Assembly: GCF_024714475.1 (NCBI RefSeq) | Contig: NZ_JAMZMI010000002.1 | Span: forward strand, 744,001 to 808,000 | Length of the DNA: 64,000 nt | Source: Marinoscillum sp. MHG1-6 | GTDB taxonomy: Bacteria; Bacteroidota; Bacteroidia; Cytophagales; Cyclobacteriaceae | Direction: 5' to 3' | Shown: positions 35,921-46,972 of the stretch, piece by piece | Layout: the number at the start of each line of letters is the position of its first letter | Position numbering within the stretch: position 1 is the first letter of the stretch | Notes under the pieces: generated by a model | Database searches by the model: none | What the model saw: only the letters and a program-made list of their open reading frames with translations | Told to the model about the DNA's origin: nothing | Program-made: the position numbers and the translations under genes

Positions 35921-37132
35921 TTATCTGTCAACCTCACCTAAAACGAAATCCACTGAACCTACGATTGCGATCAAGTCAGCAATCATGACGCCGCGAGAAA
36001 TTTCAGGTAATACCGATAAATTGGAGAAACAACAAGAACGGGCTTTACACCTCACAGGTATATCTGACCTTCCGTCTGTTCGGAAATAGAAGCCAAGTTC
36101 GCCCTTTGGATTTTCCGCACGCACATAAAAATCCTGAGCTTTGGGGCGGATCTTTTTAGGAACCGCTTCCCTCGGATCAAACTCCCTGGTCCTCTTGTGA
36201 TTTGTGGTTAATTGGGTAAGGCACTGCTCTATTATTCTAACAGACTCTTTGCATTCCATCATTCGCACCCATGTTCTGTCCCAACAGTCCCCGGTGGCAC
36301 CAACCGCTCCAGTTCCAACCGGAACGTCAAACTCCAATTCCGGATAGACACTATAACCATCAACGCGTCTCAGATCAAACTTCAAGCCCGACGCTCTAAG
36401 CATGGGTCCTGTGACTCCATAATTAATTGCAAGATCCGAGGTCAAGACCCCAACGTTGGCGGTACGGTCAATAAATATTTTATTAGAAATCAGAAGATTC
36501 TCAACGTCTTCCAACTTAGGCTTTAAATAAGCAATGAACTCTTTACAGCGCTCCTCAAAGCCCACAGGCAGATCATAAAATAAGCCTCCTACCCAAATGT
36601 AATTGTATAGCATGCGCGCACCGGACACCCATTCAAGCAATCGCTGAATATGTTCGCGATCTCGCATCATCCAGAGAAATGGTGTAAATGCCCCAATATC
36701 CAGACCATAGGTACCAATGGCAATAAAGTGAGATGCCAGTCGATTCAACTCGGCAACCAGAACCCGAATATATTCAACTCGCTTAGGTATCTTATCTTCA
36801 ATACCCAGCATACGCTCAACACCCATCGCAAAGGCGTGCTCACTATTCATGGCTGCCACGTAATCCATGCGATCCACATACGGCAGACCTTGATTAAACG
36901 GCACTGATTCCGTATGCTTTTCAAAACAACGATGGAGATATCCCAAATGGGGAACAACATCTTTCACGATCTCACCGTCGGTGATCACTTCTAACCTAAG
37001 CACACCATGGGTAGAAGGGTGTTGTGGACCCACATTGATAAGCATCTCTCCGGACTCGAGCTTTTCCGGATCATAGAGTGTTGGCTCGGAATTCTCAAAA
37101 TGCTTTGGATTGTATTTGTATTGAATCTCCAT
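35921..37132 (-). CDS. nuoD: NADH-quinone oxidoreductase subunit D
   Basis: This 403-residue subunit forms part of the quinone-binding Q-module of complex I on the cytoplasmic arm. Landmarks are MLINVGPQHPSTHGVLRLEV, VPHLGYLHRCFEKHTE, YVDRMDYVAAMNSEHAFAMG and the carboxy end VMIADLIAIVGSVDFVLGEVDR. In the penultimate region it reads VRCKARSCCFSNLSVLPE, where most homologues have CKVRAPSF, a local change. It begins one base inside the stop of nuoC. The gene order in the direction of transcription is nuoA, B, C, D; no nuoE-N follows in this window. Confidence 0.97.
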   Translation of the reverse strand: MEIQYKYNPKHFENSEPTLYDPEKLESGEMLINVGPQHPSTHGVLRLEVITDGEIVKDVVPHLGYLHRCFEKHTESVPFNQGLPYVDRMDYVAAMNSEHAFAMGVERMLGIEDKIPKRVEYIRVLVAELNRLASHFIAIGTYGLDIGAFTPFLWMMRDREHIQRLLEWVSGARMLYNYIWVGGLFYDLPVGFEERCKEFIAYLKPKLEDVENLLISNKIFIDRTANVGVLTSDLAINYGVTGPMLRASGLKFDLRRVDGYSVYPELEFDVPVGTGAVGATGDCWDRTWVRMMECKESVRIIEQCLTQLTTNHKRTREFDPREAVPKKIRPKAQDFYVRAENPKGELGFYFRTDGRSDIPVRCKARSCCFSNLSVLPEISRGVMIADLIAIVGSVDFVLGEVDR

Positions 37133-37644
37133 CAGAACGACTGCTTGTTATTGTCCTCCCTATCATAAACCACCGTAATCCCGTGATATTTTTCCTGCTC
37201 AGAATAATCTTTCTGCAACGGATGTCCTTCCCAATCTTTAGGTAGTAAAATCCTCCTCAAATCAGGATGACCTACAAATATTATCCCCACCAGATCATAT
37301 GCTTCGCGCTCATGCCAATTGGCCGTGCGCCAGATATCACATACAGATGCTATCTCCGGATTGGTTCTATCCAATACACACCGAATAGACAGGTGCCCAT
37401 CAAATGGAATACTGTAAAGGTTGTAGGCTACCTCCATAGTGCCAGCCTCCGGACCATTATCTATTCCTGTCAGGCAACTGAGCGAGTCAAAATAGGTACT
37501 CTCATCAGCATGCAATAGCTCACAGACCTCCCTAACCTTTCCTGCATCAACCAGCAGTGCATTGGGTGTTGCATTAAGGTCCTCTCCGGTCACTGCTCCT
37601 GGAAACTCCTTTTCTACTAAAGACTTTATTTCCTCGAAGGTCAT
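37132..37644 (-). CDS. nuoC: NADH-quinone oxidoreductase subunit C
   Basis: This 170-residue peripheral-arm subunit binds NuoD. The conserved block [20 protein letters not shown], followed by [21 protein letters not shown], is diagnostic for the 30-kDa subunit family. It is a separate gene rather than the NuoCD fusion seen in enterobacteria. Its start overlaps the nuoB stop by 4 bases and its stop overlaps the nuoD start by one, so the set is tightly coupled. Confidence 0.97.
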   Translation of the reverse strand: MTFEEIKSLVEKEFPGAVTGEDLNATPNALLVDAGKVREVCELLHADESTYFDSLSCLTGIDNGPEAGTMEVAYNLYSIPFDGHLSIRCVLDRTNPEIASVCDIWRTANWHEREAYDLVGIIFVGHPDLRRILLPKDWEGHPLQKDYSEQEKYHGITVVYDREDNNKQSF

Positions 37645-38174
37645 GATACTTTAGTCTTCTTTTTATCAAGTAACTTCTTCAACGCCTCCGGTTTCATCAA
37701 AGACTCCCCGCGTATTTTCTCCTGCAACTTCATAAAACCTCCTATGAGCGCCTCTGGTCTTGGAGGACAGCCCGGAACATAGACATCTACCGGAATGATT
37801 TTATCTACGCCCTTCACCACGTGATAGCCATGCTCCCAATAAGGGCCTCCGCAATTGGCACATGAACCCATTGAAATTACGTATCGAGGTTCGGCCATCT
37901 GCTCGTAAAGCCTTCTTACCCGATCTGCCATTTTAAAAGTGACCGTTCCAGCCACGATCATTACGTCTGATTGGCGTGGCGAAGGTCTTGGTATGACCCC
38001 AAAACGGTCCATATCATAACCGGAGGTCATCGCTCCCATCATTTCGATGGCACAACAAGCCAGACCAAACCCCATGGGCCAAAGACTTGAAAGTCTAGCC
38101 CAGTTCAGCAAGTCATCTACCTTGGTGATGATCACACCACCCTGTCCGAATTGTTGATCAAGTAAACCGCCCAT
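37641..38174 (-). CDS. nuoB: NADH-quinone oxidoreductase subunit B (Fe-S cluster N2)
   Basis: This 177-residue subunit carries the terminal [4Fe-4S] cluster N2 that passes electrons to quinone. The ligand cysteines are present: the tandem pair in [11 protein letters not shown], one in [14 protein letters not shown] and one in [15 protein letters not shown]. The conserved [16 protein letters not shown] segment is present as well. It overlaps nuoA by one base and nuoC by four. Length and motifs are normal. Confidence 0.98.
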   Translation of the reverse strand: MGGLLDQQFGQGGVIITKVDDLLNWARLSSLWPMGFGLACCAIEMMGAMTSGYDMDRFGVIPRPSPRQSDVMIVAGTVTFKMADRVRRLYEQMAEPRYVISMGSCANCGGPYWEHGYHVVKGVDKIIPVDVYVPGCPPRPEALIGGFMKLQEKIRGESLMKPEALKKLLDKKKTKVS

Positions 38175-38635
38175 TAATTTTTATATTTCTCGTACGCTCC
38201 TGAAGGAATTTTAGATTGATAATCCGATGGTTTTGGTTTTGGCTTCACCCATTCAAGCATACCATTGGCCCAAACATATACCAGACCAAGAGCCAGTATG
38301 ATAATGAAAATAAAGGTTTCCGTTAATGAAAATATCCCCCAGAGTCCATCCGTTTCTGCCACCATTTCTTTGTTCCCAAAAACAATCGCCCATGGAAAAA
38401 GAAATACTAGTTCCGTTTCAAAAAGAAGGAATATCAAAGCCACAATATAAAATCTAATATTGAAGACTTTCCATGAAGAACTTGCAGGAACTTCCCCAGA
38501 CTCATAGGTAGAAAGTTTCTCTTCATTGGGTCGCTCAGGCCGCAGGATCTTGCCAGCCAATAGCGTTACCATCACAAAGGCAATTCCGCCAATGAGAAAC
38601 AGTAAAACCGTTCCGAAGCCTGAAATTTCAATCAT
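38174..38635 (-). CDS. nuoA: NADH-quinone oxidoreductase subunit A
   Basis: This 153-residue membrane subunit has three predicted helices (about 8-30, 63-85, 100-122). The NuoA landmark between the first two helices is [24 protein letters not shown], with [15 protein letters not shown] in the second helix. The C-terminus ([21 protein letters not shown]) is polar. It is the first nuo gene of the cluster, beginning 21 bases after the stop of the LonN-domain gene on the same strand, so the promoter may lie in front of that gene. Confidence 0.95.
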   Translation of the reverse strand: MIEISGFGTVLLFLIGGIAFVMVTLLAGKILRPERPNEEKLSTYESGEVPASSSWKVFNIRFYIVALIFLLFETELVFLFPWAIVFGNKEMVAETDGLWGIFSLTETFIFIIILALGLVYVWANGMLEWVKPKPKPSDYQSKIPSGAYEKYKN

Positions 38636-38656
38636 GGTTGCAAATTACATCAAACC

Positions 38657-39286
38657 CTAGAACTTAAGCGGGTCCAAATGTTTAAAATGGCCGTTCAACT
38701 TGATTTTTTCCTTGGCTTGCTCTGCCCTTTCAAGCATAGGAATCAGCCTTGAGAGATGCTCATGAACATAGATTTGTCGCTGTTTTTCAGACTCCATGGC
38801 AAGAAGGGCATACTCCTCATCAAGCTTCAATCCGATCTTATGAATGACCTGATACATAGACATATCATAATTCAAATCGATACTATTCTCCTGTTTCAGC
38901 CATCTGAACAAATCCTGAATTAAATCAACAATCTCTTCATGAAGATTAAAATCTTTATCATCTCCAAACTGAAGCAATTCAACCACTCCTCCCGCATATA
39001 ATTTGGATTCCCAGGGATTTTGATACTCAACAACCTTAAAAACCCTGACCGCCTGGGTTTTGATATCCATTCGCCCATCATCATAAACCTTAGTCAGGTC
39101 AGTGATTTTTACTTCGGTCCCAAACTCAATGGTATTGAGCGCAAAAGAGGGAATTCCAAAGGTAGTTTTGGTCTGAATGCAGTCTCCCACCAACTGCTTA
39201 TATCGTGGCTCAAAAATGTGCAAATTCAATAGCTCACCAGGAAAAGCCACAAGATTCAACGGAAACAACGCCATTTCTTTTTCCAT
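38657..39286 (-). CDS. Lon N-terminal (substrate-binding) domain protein
   Basis: This 209-residue protein consists of a LonN/PUA-like domain without the AAA or protease parts. It opens ALFPLNLVAFPGELLNLHIFEPRYKQLVGDC, which is the LAN/PUA pattern of Lon substrate binding, and continues with FGTEVKITDLTKVYDDGRMDI and VFKVVEYQNPWESKLYAGG. The second half is helical. Stand-alone LonN proteins are common in bacteria but their role is not settled. It is the first gene of what looks like a lonN-nuoABCD-nnr operon and is divergent from the META lipoprotein gene across 44 bases. Confidence 0.88.
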   Translation of the reverse strand: MEKEMALFPLNLVAFPGELLNLHIFEPRYKQLVGDCIQTKTTFGIPSFALNTIEFGTEVKITDLTKVYDDGRMDIKTQAVRVFKVVEYQNPWESKLYAGGVVELLQFGDDKDFNLHEEIVDLIQDLFRWLKQENSIDLNYDMSMYQVIHKIGLKLDEEYALLAMESEKQRQIYVHEHLSRLIPMLERAEQAKEKIKLNGHFKHLDPLKF

Positions 39287-39330
39287 ACCCTATTAACAGC
39301 TAAAAATTTAAAGGGTTTAAATTGCCCCAC

Positions 39331-40014
39331 ATGAAAATCAATCTCACCTCATTCATTTGTACGTGTATCATCGTGTTGATGGTTCTTGACGGATGTAAAA
39401 ACACAAAGAAACAGGAACCGGTCTCTAACACACCTATCCTTCAGCCAGAATCAACAACTTCTAACATCGACTTCGTGGCAAGCGGTAAAAATTGGTCATT
39501 GACTATCGATTTTGATAATGAGTCCACATTGATTTTCAAAGAAGATACTTCCGTATTCCAAACATCCAATTTTCAGTTCAACAACGGAAAGACCATCAAT
39601 TTGGATATGGGCTTAGCAATAGAAAACAAAGGCTGCGATGTCGAAGATTTCTATTCTGTCACCATTCTCAAGGGAGGGAAAACGCTCAAGGGATGTGGGC
39701 ATTTCACCAACCCGGCCTATGAATTACTTGGTCAATGGTCTCCAGAAAGTAAAGCTGATGGAGTGATTGACTTTATGTCCACTGTCAAAATCAAAGGCTT
39801 TGACGGATGCAATCAATTCTTTGGACATTATCAGGCCTCCGGTGACCTTATTGATTTTCAGGCAATCTCCAGAACAAAAAAAGCTTGTCCGACTTCTGAA
39901 AAACCAAATCTCGAGAGCCTCACCTCTGACTTTATTGCTTATAAAATTCGTAGCGATAGCTTATGGCTAAGTAATGAAAAATCTGAATTACTTCTTTTAA
40001 GAGCCTATGAATAG
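39331..40014 (+). CDS. META-domain lipoprotein (HslJ-like)
   Basis: This protein of about 227 residues has a lipoprotein signal (FICTCIIVLMVLDGC). The ATG at 39331 is preferred over an in-frame TTG at 39322. The C-terminal part carries a META/HslJ-like domain: KIKGFDGCNQFFGHYQASGD, then KACPTSEKPNLESLTSDF and DSLWLSNEKSELLLLRAYE. A weakly related domain seems to lie in the first half (NFQFNNGKTINLDMGLAIENKGCDVED). Members are envelope proteins linked to stress or metal tolerance; no activity is known. The stop overlaps the next gene by 8 bases. Confidence 0.82.
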   Translation: MKINLTSFICTCIIVLMVLDGCKNTKKQEPVSNTPILQPESTTSNIDFVASGKNWSLTIDFDNESTLIFKEDTSVFQTSNFQFNNGKTINLDMGLAIENKGCDVEDFYSVTILKGGKTLKGCGHFTNPAYELLGQWSPESKADGVIDFMSTVKIKGFDGCNQFFGHYQASGDLIDFQAISRTKKACPTSEKPNLESLTSDFIAYKIRSDSLWLSNEKSELLLLRAYE

Positions 40015-40495
40015 GGTACGCATCAATCAGGGTCGTATTTTGTCAGGGATGTATATTTTGGGCATCCTCCTGCTAACCCTGTTTTTGATCGCTTTATCCT
40101 TTAACTATTTACCGGAGCTGTTAGCCATCCCTGTGGTAATAATGCTCGGCTTAACATTCCCAATGGTTTGGTCATCATTCTATATCATTGAGATCGACAC
40201 CCAATCCAAAACTATTTCAGAATACATATGGATAATGACCTTCAAAATCAATGTGGAAGTCACACGCTTTGATTCCCTGGAGAAAATTTTTGTTAACCAG
40301 GTTGGTCTTTCCCAAAATTATCATCAATACTCCGGAGCGGTCCACGAAGTCAGGTCAAGGGAATTTCAGGCATATATTAAAATCGATACTGGAGAAAAAT
40401 TTTACCTTGTCAGCGGCAAGAACAAAGGGGCTCTGAACAAAAGCCTGAACAGCATCGCACAGAAATTGAAAGTCCCTGTGATCTGGAATGAATAA
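40007..40495 (+). CDS. Small two-span membrane protein, function unknown
   Basis: This 162-residue protein has two hydrophobic stretches near the N-terminus (ILSGMYILGILLLTLFLIAL and LPELLAIPVVIMLGLTFPMV) and a polar C-terminal domain of about 95 residues that looks like a small PH-like or beta-rich cytoplasmic domain (IDTQSKTISEYIWIMTFKINVE, AYIKIDTGEKFYLVSGKNKG). I recognise no family. It overlaps the META lipoprotein gene by 8 bases, so the two should be produced together. Confidence 0.65.
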   Translation: MNRVRINQGRILSGMYILGILLLTLFLIALSFNYLPELLAIPVVIMLGLTFPMVWSSFYIIEIDTQSKTISEYIWIMTFKINVEVTRFDSLEKIFVNQVGLSQNYHQYSGAVHEVRSREFQAYIKIDTGEKFYLVSGKNKGALNKSLNSIAQKLKVPVIWNE

Positions 40496-40499
40496 AAAA

Positions 40500-40522
40500 G
40501 GCCACCCACCAGGTGAGTGACC
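40500..40522 (-). terminator. Terminator after the Amt fusion gene
   Basis: On the minus strand an 11-bp arm pair with two G-U pairs (GGTCACTCACC / GGTGGGTGGCC) is followed by a T-run at 40494-40499. It lies 25 bases after the stop of the Amt fusion gene. The central bases must open to form a loop, so the effective stem is shorter. Confidence 0.6.
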
Positions 40523-40546
40523 CTCAATTATCAGTGCCTAAATCCA

Positions 40547-42808
40547 TTAAGGCTTGACTCCCATAATGAGAATATCTTCTTCCTGAGGAATCCCGTACAT
40601 CCATTCGTCAAGCTCCCTTCCAACAGCTATTTTTTGTTGGATCATGCTCTTTTCAGCTATGCCGGTTATTTTATCTTTCAATCTTCCTGCGCCAAATTTC
40701 TTGCCTGAACCATTGATCTGGTTGGCGTAGCCATCCGTACAGATATAGAAAGCATCGCCATGTTCATATGAGATGGTTTGACGCTCAAACTGCTTGGCAC
40801 CTGCAGTATTTTTCCCAAGCGGAATATCCAAACCAAGATATTCTTCGAGTCCTCCTTCCTTCGGCTTCACATACAGCTTGATTCGCGACCCCGATGCTGA
40901 GTAATAAACTTTACCATTAAATGTATTAAGCACGAAAACCCCTACTTCCACCCCTCTGGAGGTATTGATTTTTTTATTCGATTGCTCCAGGGCGAGAATG
41001 AGTTTTTGATCCAGGTATTCCAAAATCTTCTCTGGAGGCAAAACACTTTTCATACCCACAATTTCATTAAGTAGGGAAATGGTCAACGCTGACAAGAAGG
41101 CATTGGGAATGTCCTTATCCATACAAGAAGCCACAACGGCAATTTTGTAACCTTTCTCTTTCCTATGCCAGTAAAAATCTGCGGACACCTTCCCTTTAGC
41201 GCTCAGCATCACAAAACTATCAGGGAATACGCTCACAATGCTATGTTCTTCTCCTAGCAATACATCCTGCATGCCACCTATCACTTCCGATTGTTCATTG
41301 TAAGCTACTCCTTCCACGATCTCACGTTCAGAGATGGCTTCGTCGCGTTGGTCTTCCAATACTCCGGCCAGGTATCTGACAGCCTTAAGTGGGGAGACTG
41401 AATTACCGTAGTCATCCAGGTATTGCACTCCTTCAGCTCTTACCAGCTTTAACCTGGTTTCACGAGGCATGTTCAGATATTCTTTAACAGAAAGGAGGTT
41501 ATATGCTTTATCACTGATTCTAACAGAAACCTGACTTACGCTACTCTCGGGCATATCTTCCAGATCCTGCGCGGTATCTACGTTGGCAAATACAGAACCT
41601 TCCATTTCTTCTTTAGGGGAAAGCCTTAATCCAAAAGTGGCTTTCACAAGGGCAAAAATCACATAGGCAATGGATGTAGTAAAAACGAAGCAAACCAGAA
41701 TCCCGAAGGCCTGTACCCCAAGCTGTGTCCATCTTGGATGTGCCAACAACTCTTCTTTACCGAAAAAGGCCACACAAAGGGTTCCGAAGATCCCTCCGAA
41801 ACCATGCACAGGAATAGCTCCAACCGGATCATCCAATTTGAATTTCTCAATGATCAGCACATAAGCCACATTGTGAATCACCCCGGATATGAGCCCGATA
41901 ACGATACTCATCATTGGATCTACCACATTACAGCATGCAGTAATGGCCACTAACCCTGTTAAAGCTCCACCAATGATCTTTTCAATAGCATCAGCATTCT
42001 TCTGAAATATCTTAACATGCAAATAAGCACTTAGAGCTGCAGCTGCAGCTGCAAGGTTGGTATTCAAAATAATGCTTACAACATCCTCATTGAAAGCCAG
42101 CGTACTTCCACCATTGAATCCCCACCAGCCTAACCAAAGGATCATTACTCCCAGGATACTGTAGGAATAGTCTGACGCCTTTACCGGCTGCACTTTCCCT
42201 TTAGCAGAAAACCGTCCCAGCCTTGGTCCTACCATATAAATCCCAACAAAGGCTACCCATGCACCGACAGAGTGCACCACAGTAGATCCGGCAAAATCCA
42301 TGAATCCCATGCTCGCTAACCAGGGATCATTCGATTCGTCCAGAAGATTGCCCCAGGCCCAATGTCCGAAGATGGGATAGATAATCACTGCTGTAAATAA
42401 CGAGGTGATGAAGTAAGGTAACAACGCCGTTCGTCCGGACATGGCGCCCGATACAATCGTTAGAGCAGTTCCCGCAAAGGCAAGTTGGAAAATGAAAAAG
42501 GTCAGCGTATAACCGTCATCAAATCCATCACCCAAAAAGAAATTCAGACCAATAAGGCCTGAACCGGATGTTCCGAACATGAGTCCGAAACCAATCAGGA
42601 AGAAAGCCAAACTCCCCGCAACCCAGTCCATCAGGTTTTTAACTCCGATACCTGGTCTGTGTTCGGCTTTGACAAGTCCTGTTTCTAGAACTTTAAATCC
42701 GGCTTGCATAAAAAATACAAGCGCGGCGGCAATGAGTACCCATAGGGTATCCACAGTGGCAAAATTAGCTGCAAGGACAGCAATTGGTTGGTTGGTTGTA
42801 ATCTCCAT
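40547..42808 (-). CDS. amt-like: Ammonium transporter fused to a degenerate SpoIIE-type phosphatase domain
   Basis: This 753-residue fusion has an intact Amt/Mep channel up to about residue 405. Asp171 lies in DFAGSTVVHSVGAW, the pore histidines are His179 and His335 (PVHGFGG), and FNGGS235 matches the ammonium-site serine; the usual cytoplasmic LSPKEEMEG tail follows. Residues 405-535 form a linker with helices (NLLSVKEYLNMPRETR, YLAGVLEDQRDEAISE). Residues 540-753 align with the Bacteroidota SpoIIE/PP2C domain (SADFYWHR, ALTISLLNEIV, ICTDGYANQ, KKFGAGRLKDK, EEDILIMGV). The expected ADCTGHGVPGAF motif reads ASCMDKDIPNAF (561 onward), so a metal-binding Asp and the GHG turn are lost; ADQ also reads ANQ (696). 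It is likely a catalytically dead or altered sensor-output domain. No glnK/PII gene is adjacent. Confidence 0.9.
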   Translation of the reverse strand: MEITTNQPIAVLAANFATVDTLWVLIAAALVFFMQAGFKVLETGLVKAEHRPGIGVKNLMDWVAGSLAFFLIGFGLMFGTSGSGLIGLNFFLGDGFDDGYTLTFFIFQLAFAGTALTIVSGAMSGRTALLPYFITSLFTAVIIYPIFGHWAWGNLLDESNDPWLASMGFMDFAGSTVVHSVGAWVAFVGIYMVGPRLGRFSAKGKVQPVKASDYSYSILGVMILWLGWWGFNGGSTLAFNEDVVSIILNTNLAAAAAALSAYLHVKIFQKNADAIEKIIGGALTGLVAITACCNVVDPMMSIVIGLISGVIHNVAYVLIIEKFKLDDPVGAIPVHGFGGIFGTLCVAFFGKEELLAHPRWTQLGVQAFGILVCFVFTTSIAYVIFALVKATFGLRLSPKEEMEGSVFANVDTAQDLEDMPESSVSQVSVRISDKAYNLLSVKEYLNMPRETRLKLVRAEGVQYLDDYGNSVSPLKAVRYLAGVLEDQRDEAISEREIVEGVAYNEQSEVIGGMQDVLLGEEHSIVSVFPDSFVMLSAKGKVSADFYWHRKEKGYKIAVVASCMDKDIPNAFLSALTISLLNEIVGMKSVLPPEKILEYLDQKLILALEQSNKKINTSRGVEVGVFVLNTFNGKVYYSASGSRIKLYVKPKEGGLEEYLGLDIPLGKNTAGAKQFERQTISYEHGDAFYICTDGYANQINGSGKKFGAGRLKDKITGIAEKSMIQQKIAVGRELDEWMYGIPQEEDILIMGVKP

Positions 42809-43080
42809 AATAGTAGTCCGTCATTTGTCTTTATCCAAGATCGAAAGTTAAGATCAATTTCAACAGAATGGAGAATCACTGAATTAAAATCTAATAGAAT
42901 AGCCAATAATATAAAATATTGATAATTATCAATTTAATTTTTTGAACATTATATAATTGGCGTTATACAAGGGGATTGTGCATTACATTATTTTCATAGA
43001 CGATTTTTTCGAAATCATACCTCAATACAGAATTTTATTCTGAGATACCCGATTAGGCAGAATATTAGAATGATCTAACT
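42809..43080. promoter_or_regulatory. Upstream region of the Amt fusion gene with a 16-bp palindrome
   Basis: The AT-rich stretch between the Amt fusion gene and the icd terminator contains no gene (338 bases in all, including the terminator at 43081-43117). A perfect palindrome ATTGATAATTATCAAT occupies 42918-42933, about 110 bases before the start codon, and could be an operator. I could not find a convincing -33/-7 pair for the minus strand. Confidence 0.45.
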
Positions 43081-43117
43081 AAAAAAGAAAAGGCCGGCCC
43101 AATATGGGTCGGCCTTT
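43081..43117 (-). terminator. Intrinsic terminator of icd
   Basis: A 12-bp stem (AAAGGCCGGCCC at 43089-43100 / GGGTCGGCCTTT at 43106-43117, one G-U pair) with loop AATAT. On the minus strand it is followed by a T-rich run, and it stands 30 bases after the icd stop. Confidence 0.88.
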
Positions 43118-43146
43118 CAATTGAATTATTCTAATATATTACTGAC

Positions 43147-45396
<2,250 letters not shown>

Positions 45397-46215
45397 TTAA
45401 TAACTCTCCTTATCATTAGGAAAGTCTTTTGATTTTATGTCTTTGATGTAATTCGTGGTAGCATCACGAATGACCGTATTGAGGTCAGCATATTGTCTGA
45501 GAAATCGGGGTTTGAAATCCTGGGTAATCCCAAGCATATCATGAACAACCAGAACCTGACCATCTACTTCTGCACCGGCTCCAATACCGATAGTCGGGAT
45601 TTTAAGCTCTTCCGTTACTGTTTTAGCCAGGTGGGCCGGTATTTTTTCTAATACCACTCCAAAGCATCCGAGTTCTTCCAACAACTTTGCATCCGACAAC
45701 AGCTTGTCTGCCTCCTGCTCTTCCTTGGCCCTGACCGTGTAGGTACCAAACTTGTAGATCGATTGTGGAGTCAGCCCAAGATGTCCCATCACCGGGATCC
45801 CCGCTGAGAGCACTCTACTCACACTCTCCTTAATTTCAACACCACCTTCCATCTTCACCGCATGAGCACCTGACTCCTTCATAATCCGAATGCAAGACCT
45901 GAGCGCCTCAGAACTGTTCCCCTGATAGCTCCCAAATGGGACATCCACTACAACCAGAGCCCTGTTCACTGCTTTGACCACGGAGGTAGCATGCCATATC
46001 ATGTGATCCAGGGTGATGGGTAAAGTGGTGTCATTCCCTGCCATCACGTTAGAAGCAGAGTCACCTACCAGTATAACATCTATGCCTGCTTCATCCAGAA
46101 TTCTGGCCATTGAAAAATCATAGGCCGTGAGCATCGCTATTTTCTCGCCCATTGCTTTCATTTCCAAAAGTCGATGGGTCGTTAATTTTTTAAAAGTGCC
46201 CTGTGCTGAACTCAT
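45397..46215 (-). CDS. panB: 3-methyl-2-oxobutanoate hydroxymethyltransferase
   Basis: This 272-residue enzyme makes ketopantoate, the first committed step of pantothenate and CoA synthesis. PanB motifs are complete: [111 protein letters not shown]. Metal-binding Asp and the catalytic Glu lie in these. The gene stands between a redoxin gene (49 bases) and icd (27 bases), all on the minus strand. No panC is nearby. Confidence 0.97.
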   Translation of the reverse strand: MSSAQGTFKKLTTHRLLEMKAMGEKIAMLTAYDFSMARILDEAGIDVILVGDSASNVMAGNDTTLPITLDHMIWHATSVVKAVNRALVVVDVPFGSYQGNSSEALRSCIRIMKESGAHAVKMEGGVEIKESVSRVLSAGIPVMGHLGLTPQSIYKFGTYTVRAKEEQEADKLLSDAKLLEELGCFGVVLEKIPAHLAKTVTEELKIPTIGIGAGAEVDGQVLVVHDMLGITQDFKPRFLRQYADLNTVIRDATTNYIKDIKSKDFPNDKESY

Positions 46216-46250
46216 ACTGATGTATCCTTCGGATTAGACGCTAAGAGGCG

Positions 46251-46281
46251 CAAAACTAATAAAATCATCCCTCTCGGGAAA
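46251..46281 (-). promoter_or_regulatory. Possible panB promoter
   Basis: On the minus strand TAGTTTTG (46251-46258) fits the -7 consensus TANNTTTG. A TTTC at 46278-46281 stands 19 bases upstream, one mismatch from the -33 TTTG. It would start transcription about 30 bases before the panB ATG, overlapping the end of the redoxin gene. Confidence 0.4.
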
Positions 46282-46843
46282 CTACTGACGGCTTCCATTT
46301 GATATTACAACCCATACTTGGCAACTGCTCTTCAGGAGCCGCTTGATCAGAAAGCAAACTTTCAAGCGCATTTCGTAAATCCTTTCCATCATTAGGTTGC
46401 CCATTTCCCGGAGTTGCAGCATCCAGACGTCCTCGATAATAGCATTGATCACGAGCATCAAAGACATAAATATCGGGAGTGCATGCCGCCATATAGGCTT
46501 TTGCTACTTCCTGGCTTTCATCAAAAAGGTATGGAAAATTAAAGCCTACCTCCTCAGCCTGTTTCCTCATATATTCAGGGGCATCCTGTGGATACTTTTC
46601 GACATCATTCGAGGAGATCGCCACAAAGCCAATCCCCTTTTCTTTATAAAAGTTTGCAACGCTGGCAAGTTCATCCTGAATATGAATTACATAGGGACAA
46701 TGAACACAAATAAACATAACAACAGTCCCCTGCTCACCTTTGATATCTTGATAAGCGACTGATTTGCCAGAAATAGTATCTTCCAGATCGAAGTCTGGCG
46801 CCTTTTCCCCCAAAGGCAACATGTTTGATGGTGTAAGTGCCAT
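46265..46843 (-). CDS. Thioredoxin-fold redoxin (AhpC/TSA-like) protein
   Basis: This 192-residue protein begins with the AhpC/TSA layout LPLGEKAPDFDLEDTISGKS and has the active-site segment VVMFICVHCPYVIHIQDEL, a CVHC thioredoxin-type CxxC. It continues with GIGFVAISSNDVEKYPQDAPE, FPYLFDESQEVAKAYMAACTPDIYVFD and GRLDAATPGNGQPNDGKDLR. This combination is the thioredoxin-family redoxin group widespread in Bacteroidota and cyanobacteria. There is no signal peptide, so it is cytoplasmic. It probably acts in thiol homeostasis; the exact partner is unknown. Confidence 0.9.
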   Translation of the reverse strand: MALTPSNMLPLGEKAPDFDLEDTISGKSVAYQDIKGEQGTVVMFICVHCPYVIHIQDELASVANFYKEKGIGFVAISSNDVEKYPQDAPEYMRKQAEEVGFNFPYLFDESQEVAKAYMAACTPDIYVFDARDQCYYRGRLDAATPGNGQPNDGKDLRNALESLLSDQAAPEEQLPSMGCNIKWKPSVVSREG

Positions 46844-46972
46844 TTGATTATATTTTGGTTTAATGTCTCAAAATTATAACAGCTAAAGGGAGACCTCCAC
46901 CAATTCTGAACTTTAGATCTTAATAACTGAGGAAATCTGATAATTATCTTTATTTTGTGTTTCTACGATCGG

